A stretch of DNA of 64,000 nt from contig NZ_SGXC01000003.1 of the NCBI RefSeq assembly GCF_004216695.1, positions 496,001 through 560,000 on the forward strand. Reading direction: 5' to 3'. The DNA comes from Pigmentiphaga kullae (GTDB taxonomy: Bacteria > Pseudomonadota > Gammaproteobacteria > Burkholderiales > Burkholderiaceae_B). The notes beneath the pieces were generated by a model. It was not told the origin of the DNA and searched no databases. It saw nothing but the letters and a program-made list of their open reading frames with translations. A program made the translations under genes and the position numbers. Below are positions 56,118 through 63,638 of this stretch, piece after piece; the first letter of the stretch is position 1; each line of letters begins with the position of its first letter.

Positions 56118-56533
56118 GCCGCGACGCGGCGGCGCGCCGCGTCATCGCGCCCTCGGTGCCCGAGCGCGAGACCGCCACGTGGTCCAATTGCCTGGTCCTG
56201 GGCAATGAAATCGCCATGTCGGGCATGACGGCCAACCCCGAATCGACGGCCGCGTCGCCCCTCGGCACCTACGAACAAACCCTGATTGTGCTAGGCAAAA
56301 TCCGAGCTTTGGTCGAGGCCGCTGGCGGAGGGGTGCAAAATATTTATAAACTGGTGATTTACGTGACGAACATCCAGGACAAGGACGAAGTCGGAAGGGC
56401 CCGCAAGGAGTTCTTCCAGTCGCCTTATCCGTGTTCCACGTTGGTCGAGGTGCGCGGCCTCGTTTTTCCCGGTCTGACCGTGGAGATCGATGCGTTCGCG
56501 CGGCTCGACATCGCCCTGCGTGCCGACGCATAA
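56114..56533 (+). CDS. RidA/YjgF-family protein lacking the usual active-site arginine
   Basis: A 139-residue trimeric-fold RidA-like protein (YEQTLIVLGKIRALVEAAGG, LVIYVTNIQDKDEV, PGLTVEIDAFARLD). In classical RidA an arginine in PxRS binds the imine substrate; here the segment reads PYPCSTLVEV, so cysteine C107 takes its place. Relatives in aromatic catabolism include 2-aminomuconate deaminases, a possible but unproven role. It starts with GTG overlapping the Rieske stop codon, and the reductase gene follows at 20 bp. Confidence 0.82.
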   Translation: MSRDAAARRVIAPSVPERETATWSNCLVLGNEIAMSGMTANPESTAASPLGTYEQTLIVLGKIRALVEAAGGGVQNIYKLVIYVTNIQDKDEVGRARKEFFQSPYPCSTLVEVRGLVFPGLTVEIDAFARLDIALRADA

Positions 56534-56553
56534 CCGTTTTTTTCGACCCTTTC

Positions 56554-57510
56554 ATGAACAGCAGCTCACTCCTTACGGTACTGGTTCACACCATCCGCCT
56601 CGAAGCGCAGGGCATCATCAGCGTGGAGTTCCGCTCGCCCACGGGCGAGGAACTGCCTGCCTTCGCCGCGGGCTCGCACATCGACCTGCATCTGCCCAAC
56701 GGCCTGGTGCGCAGCTATTCGCTGTTCAACTCGCCGGAAGAGCGGCATCGCTACGTGGTGGGCGTGCTGAACGACCGTAACAGCCGCGGCGGTTCGCGCT
56801 TCGTGCACGAACAGCTGCGGGTGGGCTCGACCATCAAGATCGCGCCGCCGCGCAACAACTTCGAGCTGGACGAGTCGGCGGCCAAGTCGGTGCTGCTGGC
56901 CGGCGGCATCGGCGTGACGCCCATCTTCTGCATGTACAACCGGTTGCGCGCGATTGCCAATCCGGTGGAACTGCTCTACTGCGCCCGCACGAAGACCGAA
57001 GCGGCCTTCGTCGACGAACTGGTGGCCTCGGGCGGCCAGGTCACCACGCGCTTCGACGATGAAGCGGGTTGTCCGCCCAATCTGCGCGAGCTGCTGGCCG
57101 GCCATCCGGCCGACACGCATTTCTACTGCTGTGGGCCGACGCCCATGCTGGATGCCTTCGAGGCGGCCTGCAAGGAACTGGGCTACCAGAACGTGCACAT
57201 CGAGCGCTTCGCCGCCGCCGGCGAAGTCACGGCCGCACAGGAAGGCAGCTACCAGGTCGAACTGGCCAAGTCGGGCAAGACCATCGACGTGCCGGCCGGC
57301 ATGGCGCTGCTTGACGCGCTGCTGGAAGCGGGCATCGATGCCGACTACAGCTGCCGCGAAGGCGTGTGCGGCGCGTGCGAGACCGCCGTGCTGGAAGGCA
57401 CGCCCGACCATCGGGATTCGGTGCTGACCGAGCGCGAACGCGAGTCGAACAAGACCATGATGGTCTGCGTGTCGGGTTGCAAGGGCGCCAAGCTGGTGTT
57501 GGATATTTGA
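56554..57510 (+). CDS. Oxygenase reductase (phthalate dioxygenase reductase type)
   Basis: A 318-residue electron-transfer partner of the Rieske oxygenase. An N-terminal flavin domain (RSYSLFN at 53-59) is followed by an NAD domain (LLAGGIGVTPIF, YCCGPTPM) and a C-terminal plant-type [2Fe-2S] ferredoxin with C267, C272, C275 and C305 (CREGVCGAC, VCVSGC). The domain order matches PDR/VanB reductases. It is the last gene of the operon; its stop codon is the first base triplet of repeat copy C. Confidence 0.92.
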   Translation: MNSSSLLTVLVHTIRLEAQGIISVEFRSPTGEELPAFAAGSHIDLHLPNGLVRSYSLFNSPEERHRYVVGVLNDRNSRGGSRFVHEQLRVGSTIKIAPPRNNFELDESAAKSVLLAGGIGVTPIFCMYNRLRAIANPVELLYCARTKTEAAFVDELVASGGQVTTRFDDEAGCPPNLRELLAGHPADTHFYCCGPTPMLDAFEAACKELGYQNVHIERFAAAGEVTAAQEGSYQVELAKSGKTIDVPAGMALLDALLEAGIDADYSCREGVCGACETAVLEGTPDHRDSVLTERERESNKTMMVCVSGCKGAKLVLDI

Positions 57511-57597
57511 CCCCCCCTACGCGCTGACGCGCGCCCCCCAGGGGGCGATGCGGGCGGACCGGCGGAGCCGGATCCACCGCATCCTGGGTCTAGTGGG
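57508..57597 (+). repeat. Dispersed GC-rich repeat, copy C
   Basis: Starts exactly at the reductase stop codon with TGACCCCCCCTACGCGCTGA, followed by the CCCCCCAGGGGG hairpin and the core GACCGGCGGAGCCGGATCC...CATCCTGGGTC (57557-57590). Closest match to copies B and E. Confidence 0.8.
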
Positions 57598-57629
57598 ACC
57601 ATCTTCGGTCGTAGCACGGTTGCTATCGC

Positions 57630-57663
57630 TGGCTGCCAGCGGTAGCAACGGTGTGGCGTACCA
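57630..57663. other. Inverted repeat between repeat copies C and D
   Basis: GTTGCTATCGCTGGC and GCCAGCGGTAGCAAC pair with one mismatch around a short loop. It occupies the same central place as the terminator between copies A and B, but has no T-tract. Confidence 0.5.
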
Positions 57664-57671
57664 AGAAACGG

Positions 57672-57809
57672 GTACTAGACCCAGGGCGCCGCGGATCCGG
57701 CTTTGCCGGTCCGCTAGTGCCGCCCCTTGAGGGGGAGCGGCCGAAGGCCGCTTGGGGGTGGGTTTCCCCGACCGGCGGAGCCGGATCCACCCGCATCCTG
57801 GGTCCGAGA
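57672..57809 (-). repeat. Dispersed GC-rich repeat, copy D (double module)
   Basis: Contains one inverted core (57678-57711, GACCCAGGGCGCCGCGGATC) and a second forward core (57770-57804) with one extra C. GC hairpins lie between them. It faces copy C, as copy B faces copy A. The 398-bp gap between the reductase and the GntR gene contains only these repeats and a terminator. Confidence 0.75.
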
Positions 57810-57823
57810 GGGGGCGGGAGTCG

Positions 57824-57852
57824 GGCGGTGTCTTTGGGCACCGCCTTTTTTA
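57824..57852 (+). terminator. Rho-independent terminator after the Rieske operon
   Basis: GGCGGTG and CACCGCC form a 7-bp stem with an 8-nt loop, followed by TTTTTTT. It is downstream of the repeat cluster and read from the Rieske-operon side. Confidence 0.85.
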
Positions 57853-57908
57853 TGTCCGTTTGATAGGCAGGCGTAATACGGGGGAGGGCAAAGTCCCCGG
57901 GCGGCGCC

Positions 57909-58655
57909 CTACGGCGCCGCCGCGCCGTCGGCGATGGGCGTGACGTTCGTGAACAGGTCCGCCGGCAGGTGCTTGACCGCCTCGTAGGTCGTGCTGATGT
58001 GCTCGGACAGCAACTGGCCGGCGCGCTCGCCATCCCGGGCCAGCGAGGCCTCCAGGATGTTCCGGTGTTCGTCGTGCACGTCGCGCGGAATCGGCTTGCG
58101 GGTGACGACCAGCCGCCGGTAGCGCTCGGCCTGCTGGTACAGGATGCCCAGGAAGTGGTGCATCCAGCGCGACGTACAGGCGCTGATCAGCGCCTGGTGG
58201 AACTCGCGGTTGCGGTCTTCCCATTCGTCGAAGCGGTTGACGGGATTGGTGGCCAGCCGTTCCTCAGCCCGGCTCAGGCGGTGGAAGGCGGCGATGATGC
58301 GGCTTTCCCAGACGTCGTCGCCGGCCTGGATGGCCTGCCGCAGGGCCTCGCATTCCAGCAGGATGCGATTGCGGGTGATGTCCAGGAAGTCTTCCATCGA
58401 GATGGGCGTGACGTGGAAGCCGCGCTGGCCGTGGGACACCACCAGCGCGTCCGACACCAGCAGCGACAGCGCCTCGCGCAGCGTGCCGGCGCCGACCCCA
58501 TAGGAATCCTTCAGGTGCTCCACGCGCAGGCGCGAGCCGGGCGCAAGCTTGCCTTCGATGATGTCGCGCCGCAGGGCGGCATAGGCCGTGCCCACAAGCG
58601 TGGTGGGGGCGGCGGCGTGGGCCAGGGGCGGTAGTTCCAATGGGATTCCGGGCAT
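57909..58655 (-). CDS. GntR-family (FadR/FCD) regulator
   Basis: A 248-residue regulator with an N-terminal winged helix (TLVGTAYAALRRDIIEGKLA, then SYGVGAGTLREALSLL) and a C-terminal FCD helical domain with the metal/effector-ligand pattern (NREFHQALISACTS, DEHRNILEASLA). It is divergent from the meta-cleavage operon at 58845 and very probably controls it from the shared 189-bp region. Confidence 0.92.
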   Translation of the reverse strand: MPGIPLELPPLAHAAAPTTLVGTAYAALRRDIIEGKLAPGSRLRVEHLKDSYGVGAGTLREALSLLVSDALVVSHGQRGFHVTPISMEDFLDITRNRILLECEALRQAIQAGDDVWESRIIAAFHRLSRAEERLATNPVNRFDEWEDRNREFHQALISACTSRWMHHFLGILYQQAERYRRLVVTRKPIPRDVHDEHRNILEASLARDGERAGQLLSEHISTTYEAVKHLPADLFTNVTPIADGAAAP

Positions 58656-58705
58656 GCGTCTCGGGCGGCTGGGTGCCCCCTCTCATGAGCGATGGCTAGA
58701 TTCTA

Positions 58706-58718
58706 GTCGATTCTCGAC
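58706..58718. promoter_or_regulatory. Candidate FadR-type operator
   Basis: GTCGA-TTC-TCGAC is a perfect short palindrome in the divergent promoter region, 51 bp from the GntR start. Its size suits FCD-class GntR operators; binding is inferred. Confidence 0.45.
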
Positions 58719-58758
58719 GAAATCCCCGGGTATTAGGGAAATCCATAAAATCTCGATA

Positions 58759-58781
58759 AAAATATTTCCAACCGATATTTT
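58759..58781. promoter_or_regulatory. AT-rich dyad in the divergent promoter
   Basis: AAAATAT and ATATTTT are exact complements 9 bp apart within the only AT-rich stretch of the region, 63 bp before the second extradiol gene. Likely part of the promoter or a second operator. Confidence 0.4.
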
Positions 58782-58844
58782 GTGGCGTATCGTGTCCGTC
58801 TACGAAAGGGCAGGGGCCTCCCTCGCCCCCAGCTGGAGACACCG

Positions 58845-59708
58845 GTGATTCATCTACACGACATCCGCTACGTGCGGCTGGGCACGCCCGACCTGGAAGG
58901 CTCGGTGCGCTACGCGACCGAAGTCCTGGGCCTGGAAGTGGCCCGTCGCGTCGGCAAGGCGGTCTACCTGAAGTCCGACAGCCGCGACCACACGCTCTGC
59001 TACTTCGAAGGCGACCCGCGCGACCACACCTCGGCCTTCGAGGTCGACACGCCCGAGGAACTGGACCAGGCCATGGTGCTGCTGGAGCAGTCCGGCTACG
59101 CGGCCACCCGCGGCAGCGTCGAGGAAGCCGAGAAGCGCCATGTGCGCGACTTCATCAATTTCAAGGATCCGTCGGGCAACAGCGTCGACCTGGTCCATGC
59201 GCCGCACCACAGCGGCCGCCGCTATTTCCCGTCGCGCGACGCGGGCATCACGGGCTTCAGCCACATCGGCCTGCGCACTCTGAATCCCCGCCGCGACGAA
59301 GCCTTCTGGACCCAGTTGCTCAGCGCCAAGGTCAGCGACCGCATCGGCGAAGCGCCCCTGCTGCGCATCGACGAAGTGCATCACAAGATCGCGCTGTTCC
59401 CGTCCAGCTACCCGGGCGTGCAGCACATCAACCATCAGGTCGAGAGCATCGACGACGTGATGCGGGCCTACTACATCCTGCTGGAGAAGCGCATTCCCAT
59501 CCGCTTCGGTCCCGGCCGCCATCCGACCTCGGGCGCGATGTTCCTGTATTTCGAGGGACCGGACGGCATGATCTACGAATACTCGACGGGCGTGCGCCTG
59601 ATCACGGAAGAGGACGAGAAGACCTACCGTCCCCGCACCTTCCCGGCCATCCCGTCGTCGTTCTGCATGTGGGGATCCAAACCCGATATTCCGGAGTTCA
59701 AGACTTGA
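58845..59708 (+). CDS. Catechol 2,3-dioxygenase-like extradiol enzyme (VOC)
   Basis: A 287-residue type I extradiol dioxygenase with the Fe(II) triad H140 (TGFSHIGLRT), H194 (GVQHINHQV; H197 is an alternative) and E245 (GMIYEYSTG), plus the family GRHPTSGAMFLYFEGPDG. It opens a catechol ring by meta-cleavage. It is the first gene of the operon, starting with GTG and GGAG 9 bp upstream. It is distinct from the VOC protein at 53568, so the window encodes two ring-cleavage enzymes. Confidence 0.88.
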   Translation: MIHLHDIRYVRLGTPDLEGSVRYATEVLGLEVARRVGKAVYLKSDSRDHTLCYFEGDPRDHTSAFEVDTPEELDQAMVLLEQSGYAATRGSVEEAEKRHVRDFINFKDPSGNSVDLVHAPHHSGRRYFPSRDAGITGFSHIGLRTLNPRRDEAFWTQLLSAKVSDRIGEAPLLRIDEVHHKIALFPSSYPGVQHINHQVESIDDVMRAYYILLEKRIPIRFGPGRHPTSGAMFLYFEGPDGMIYEYSTGVRLITEEDEKTYRPRTFPAIPSSFCMWGSKPDIPEFKT

Positions 59709-60406
59709 GCCAGCACGACCACGCACCGACCGCCCGGCAGCAGAGCCTGGTGCGGGCGGCCGCGCGCGCCCTGGCGCGCGCCAATCTCGTCCACGCCTAC
59801 GGGCATTGCAGCCTGCGGCTGGACGCCGACCGTTTCCTGGTCTGCGCCGCCAAGCCCATGGGCATGATCGGCCCGCATGAAGCCGGCACCGTGGTGCCGG
59901 TGAACGGCGAACTGCCCGAGGGCGTGCTGGGCGAAGTCCGCATCCACCAGCACATCTATCGCCTGCGTCCCGAGGTCGGGGCGGTGATCCGCAGCATGCC
60001 GCGCGACGTGATGACGCTGTCGTCCGCGCGCGTGACGCCGGCGCCGCGCCATGGCATGGGGTCGTATTTCTCGCCCGCCGTGCCGCTCTGGGACGACCCC
60101 CAACTGATCCGCACCGACGAGCAGGCCGCCGGCGTGGCCGCGAAGCTGGGCGCCGCCGCGGCCGTGGTCATGCGCGGCAATGGCGCGGTGGTGGCCGCAG
60201 CCAGCATCGAGCAGGCCGTGGTGCTGAACTGGTACCTCGAGGACGCCGCGCGCATCGAGCTGCAACTGCGCGCGGCGGGCCTGGCCGACGGTCCGACGCT
60301 GTCGCCGGACGAGGCCGCCCGCCGCGCGACCGGCGCCGGCCGCATCTTCGAACGCATGTGGGAATACCTGTGCGACGGGGATCCCGAATTTGCCGATGTC
60401 ATCTAA
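59705..60406 (+). CDS. Class II aldolase/adducin-fold protein without the metal histidines
   Basis: A 233-residue protein with the class II aldolase fold (HAYGHCSLRLD, GEVRIHQHIYRLRPEVGAVI). Aligned to fuculose-phosphate aldolase, the glutamate is kept (E77), but the two zinc histidines of the HxH pair are R96 and M98 (VIRSMPRDV) and the third is N159 (MRGNGAVV). A zinc-aldol reaction is therefore unlikely. In a meta-cleavage operon a decarboxylase or isomerase role is conceivable. It starts with TTG in a TTGA overlap with the extradiol gene, with GGAG upstream. Confidence 0.78.
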   Translation: MSQHDHAPTARQQSLVRAAARALARANLVHAYGHCSLRLDADRFLVCAAKPMGMIGPHEAGTVVPVNGELPEGVLGEVRIHQHIYRLRPEVGAVIRSMPRDVMTLSSARVTPAPRHGMGSYFSPAVPLWDDPQLIRTDEQAAGVAAKLGAAAAVVMRGNGAVVAAASIEQAVVLNWYLEDAARIELQLRAAGLADGPTLSPDEAARRATGAGRIFERMWEYLCDGDPEFADVI

Positions 60407-60416
60407 AGGTATATCC

Positions 60417-61871
60417 ATGAACGAATTCAAGAATTTCATCAATGGCCAGTGGGTCGCCACCGGCAAGACCTTCGAGAACCGCAATCCCGTCGACAACAGC
60501 CTGATCGGCCCGGTGCATGAAGCCGGCCAGGCCGAGGTCGATGCCGCCGTGCGCGCGGCCCGGGCGGCGCTGTCCGGTCCGTGGGCGACGATGAAGGTGC
60601 AGCAGCGCGTGGAGATGCTGCATGCCATCGCCGACGGCATCAACCGCCGCTTCGACGACTTCCTGGCGGCCGAGATGGCCGACACCGGCAAGCCGCACGT
60701 GCTGGCCAGCCACGTGGACATCCCGCGCGGCGCCGCCAACTTCAAGGTCTTCGCCGACCTGATCCGCAACGTGCCGGGCGAAAGCTTCGACATGGAAACC
60801 CCCGACAACGGCTTTGCGCTGAACTACGCGGTGCGCGTGCCGCGCGGCGTGATCGGCGTGGTCTGCCCGTGGAACCTGCCGCTGCTGCTGATGACCTGGA
60901 AGGTCGGTCCGGCGCTGGCCTGCGGCAACACCGTCGTGGTCAAGCCTTCGGAAGAGACGCCCGCCACCGCCACGCTGCTGGGCGAGGTCATGAACGAAGT
61001 GGGCGTGCCGCCCGGCGTCTACAACGTGGTCCACGGCTTCGGCCCGGATTCGGCCGGCGAATTCCTGACCCGCCATCCCGATGTCGACGGTATCACCTTC
61101 ACCGGCGAGACCCGCACCGGCGAGGCCATCATGCAGGCCGCCGCCAAGGGCGTGCGTCCGGTGTCGTTCGAGCTGGGCGGCAAGAATCCCGGCATCGTCT
61201 TCGCCGACGCCGATTTCGACAAGGCCGTGGCCGGCATCGCCCGCTCGTCCTTCGAGAACAGCGGCCAGGTGTGCCTGGGCACGGAGCGCGTCTACGTGCA
61301 GCGCCCCATCTTCGAGAAGTTCGTCGCCGCGCTCAAGGCCAAGGCCGAAGCGTTCAAGCTGGGCGACCCGCACGACCACGCCACCAACTTCGGTCCGCTG
61401 GTTTCGCAGGTGCATCGCGAGAAGGTCCTGAGCTACTACGCCAAGGCCCGCGAGGAAGGCGCCACCATCGTGACCGGCGGCGGCGTGCCCGACATGCCCG
61501 GCAAGATGGCCGAGGGCGCCTGGGTACAACCCACGATCTGGACCGGCCTGCCCCAGACCGCGGCCGTGATCCGCGAAGAGATCTTCGGACCCTGCTGCCA
61601 CATCACGCCCTTCGATACCGAGGAAGAGGTCATCAAGATGGCCAACGACACGCCCTACGGCCTGGCCGCCACGGTGTGGACGCAGAACGTGGGCACCGCC
61701 CACCGCCTGGGCAAGGCGCTGAACGTCGGCATCTGCTGGGTGAACTCCTGGTTCCTGCGCGACCTGCGCACGTCCTTCGGCGGCGCCAAGCAATCGGGCA
61801 TCGGCCGCGAGGGCGGAGTGCACTCGCTGGAGTTCTACACCGAACTGCGCAACGTCTGCGTGAAACTGTAA
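60417..61871 (+). CDS. 2-hydroxymuconic semialdehyde dehydrogenase-type ALDH
   Basis: A 484-residue aldehyde dehydrogenase with E252 in FELGGKNPG and C286 in GQVCLGTERVYV. Its start (MNEFKNFINGQWVATGKTFE) and length match the XylG/DmpC group, which oxidises the semialdehyde from meta-cleavage of catechols, or 2-aminomuconate semialdehyde. The 4-oxalocrotonate tautomerase gene that follows acts on exactly this product, supporting the call. Confidence 0.88.
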   Translation: MNEFKNFINGQWVATGKTFENRNPVDNSLIGPVHEAGQAEVDAAVRAARAALSGPWATMKVQQRVEMLHAIADGINRRFDDFLAAEMADTGKPHVLASHVDIPRGAANFKVFADLIRNVPGESFDMETPDNGFALNYAVRVPRGVIGVVCPWNLPLLLMTWKVGPALACGNTVVVKPSEETPATATLLGEVMNEVGVPPGVYNVVHGFGPDSAGEFLTRHPDVDGITFTGETRTGEAIMQAAAKGVRPVSFELGGKNPGIVFADADFDKAVAGIARSSFENSGQVCLGTERVYVQRPIFEKFVAALKAKAEAFKLGDPHDHATNFGPLVSQVHREKVLSYYAKAREEGATIVTGGGVPDMPGKMAEGAWVQPTIWTGLPQTAAVIREEIFGPCCHITPFDTEEEVIKMANDTPYGLAATVWTQNVGTAHRLGKALNVGICWVNSWFLRDLRTSFGGAKQSGIGREGGVHSLEFYTELRNVCVKL

Positions 61872-61881
61872 GGAGCGCGCC

Positions 61882-62073
61882 ATGCCCCTCATCCAGGTGC
61901 AAATGATGGAGGGCCGCACCGACGAACAGCGTGCGGCCCTGATCGAGGAACTGACCGAAGCCACGCACCGCGCCATCGGCGCTCCCCGCGAGTCCGTGCG
62001 CGTGGTGCTGGTCGAAGTGCCCAAGACGAATTTCGGGATCGGCGGCAAGACCGCCAAGGCGCTGGGGCGCTGA
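61882..62073 (+). CDS. 4-oxalocrotonate tautomerase
   Basis: A 63-residue tautomerase with the catalytic N-terminal proline exposed after Met removal (MPLIQVQMMEGRTDEQR) and conserved arginines including R40 in SVRVVLVEV. It converts 2-hydroxymuconate to 2-oxohex-3-enedioate in the dehydrogenase branch of the meta pathway (XylH/DmpI). It lies 10 bp after the dehydrogenase gene. Confidence 0.92.
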   Translation: MPLIQVQMMEGRTDEQRAALIEELTEATHRAIGAPRESVRVVLVEVPKTNFGIGGKTAKALGR

Positions 62074-62108
62074 TTTCCCGCCATTTCCCGACGAAGGAGA
62101 CATAGTCG

Positions 62109-63272
62109 ATGATGAAGAAACAAACCGCCGTCCTGATCGCGGCGGCCCTGATGGCCGCCGGCGCCGCGCATGCCGAGGTCAAGGTCGGTTTTTCGGGCGT
62201 GCTGTCGGGCCCCATGGCCGCGCTGGGCCAGGACCAGTACGACGGCTTCATGCTGGCCGTCGAGCAACTGGGCGGCAAGCTGGGCGGCCAGCCCGTCACC
62301 GTGCTGCGCGAGGATGACCAGCTCAAGCCGGACGTGGGCGCGCAGATCGTCCAGAAGTTCATCGAGCGCGACAAGGTCGACGCCATCGTGGGGCTGGGCT
62401 TCTCCAACGTGCTGATGGCCGAGACCCGCCGCATCAAGGATTCGGGCGTGGTCGCGCTGTCGACCAACGCCGGTCCGGCCCCGATCGCCGGCAAGGGCTG
62501 CATGGCCAACCTGTTCGTGATGGGCTGGCAGAACGACGGCATGTCCGAAGCCATGGGCAAGTACGCCAAGGAACAGGGCTACAAGAACGTCTACCTGATG
62601 ACGTCGAACTACCAGGCAGGCAAGGACAAGCTGGCCGGCTTCAAGCGCTTCTACGGCGGCACGATCCAGAACGAGGTCTACACCCCGCTGGGCCAGCTCG
62701 ACTACGCGGCCGAGATCGCCGCTGTCCAGAGCGCCAAGCCGGATGCCCTGTTCGTGTTCTATCCCGGCGGCGTGGGCGTGAACTTCGTGCGCCAGTTGAA
62801 CCAGGCCGGCCTGATGGGCAAGCTGCCGTTCCTGTCCGAGAGCCTGATCGATTCCAACTCGCTGGCCGCGCTCAAGCAGCAGGCGGTCGGTTCGATCTAC
62901 GGTACGCCGTGGGCGCCGGTGCTCGACAACCCGCAGAACAAGAAATTCGTGGCGGGCTACGAGGCCAAGTACAAGCGTCCTCCCACCGAGTACGCGGTGG
63001 CCGCCTATGACGCCGCCTACCTGCTGGATGCGGCCATCACCAAGCTGGGCGGCAAGGTGTCGAACAAGAAGGCCTTCGCGGCCGCCGTCAAGGAAGCCGG
63101 CTCCAAGTTCCCCACGGCCCGCGGCAAGTTCGCCTTCAACACCAACAACATGCCCATCCAGCACTACTACGCCTACGAGATCGTCAAGAACGGCGACGGC
63201 GTGGGCTACAAGCAGCTGTCGCAGGTCCTGACGGACCACAAGGACGCCTACGCTGCTGAGTGCAAGATGTAG
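62109..63272 (+). CDS. Branched-chain-type (LivJ-like) ABC periplasmic receptor
   Basis: A 387-residue type I binding protein with the signal peptide MMKKQTAVLIAAALMAAG, cleaved after GAAHA. The leucine-binding-protein fold shows in VKVGFSGVLSGPMAALGQD and IVGLGFSNVLMAETRRIKD. Members of this group also bind aromatic acids such as 4-hydroxybenzoate or protocatechuate. Being co-directional with the meta-cleavage genes, and followed by livH, it is probably the receptor for the operon's substrate. Confidence 0.9.
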   Translation: MMKKQTAVLIAAALMAAGAAHAEVKVGFSGVLSGPMAALGQDQYDGFMLAVEQLGGKLGGQPVTVLREDDQLKPDVGAQIVQKFIERDKVDAIVGLGFSNVLMAETRRIKDSGVVALSTNAGPAPIAGKGCMANLFVMGWQNDGMSEAMGKYAKEQGYKNVYLMTSNYQAGKDKLAGFKRFYGGTIQNEVYTPLGQLDYAAEIAAVQSAKPDALFVFYPGGVGVNFVRQLNQAGLMGKLPFLSESLIDSNSLAALKQQAVGSIYGTPWAPVLDNPQNKKFVAGYEAKYKRPPTEYAVAAYDAAYLLDAAITKLGGKVSNKKAFAAAVKEAGSKFPTARGKFAFNTNNMPIQHYYAYEIVKNGDGVGYKQLSQVLTDHKDAYAAECKM

Positions 63273-63277
63273 AAGAT

Positions 63278-63362
63278 CCCCCCTACGCGCTTACGCGCGC
63301 CCCCCAGGGGGCGATGCGGGTGGACCGGCGGAGCCGGATCCACCGCATCCTGGGTCTTGGGG
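63278..63362 (+). repeat. Dispersed GC-rich repeat, copy E
   Basis: Begins 5 bp after the receptor stop codon with CCCCCCTACGCGCTTACGCG, then the CCCCCCAGGGGG hairpin and a core at 63323-63356 identical to that of copy C. Confidence 0.8.
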
Positions 63363-63397
63363 GGGGGCGTCTTGGTTCGGAGCATCGGTTATTTGCC

Positions 63398-63482
63398 CTG
63401 ATCCAGGGCGCCGCGGATCCGGCTTTGCCGGTCCGCCAGCGCCGCCCCCTTGAGGGGGCCCGCGTAAGCGGGTAGGGGGTGG
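63398..63482 (-). repeat. Dispersed GC-rich repeat, copy F (inverted)
   Basis: Inverted core at 63400-63432 (ATCCAGGGCGCCGCGGATCC), then CCCCCTTGAGGGGG and a CCCGCGTAAGCGGG hairpin. It faces copy E. The 366-bp gap between the receptor gene and livH holds E and F, and about 155 bp of leader with one small hairpin (63594-63616). Confidence 0.75.
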
Positions 63483-63638
63483 GCTTCCCTTTCAGGGGTG
63501 GCACCGATGGATGAGGGGCGCGAGCGCCGGTATGCTCGGTTGGCGATCGCCGCCACGGGATCGGGGAGTGCGTAGGCACTGGGAACGAAAGAGCCGGGTA
63601 TGCGGGGAAGACCCGGGTTTTGACACGGAAGTCTGTCA

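Noticed and set aside
60399-63239. 946-residue open frame on the minus strand
   Set aside because: It lies antisense to the dehydrogenase, tautomerase and LivJ-like receptor genes, all with clear motifs. Its sequence is His/Gln/Arg-rich low-complexity, typical of antisense frames in GC-rich DNA.
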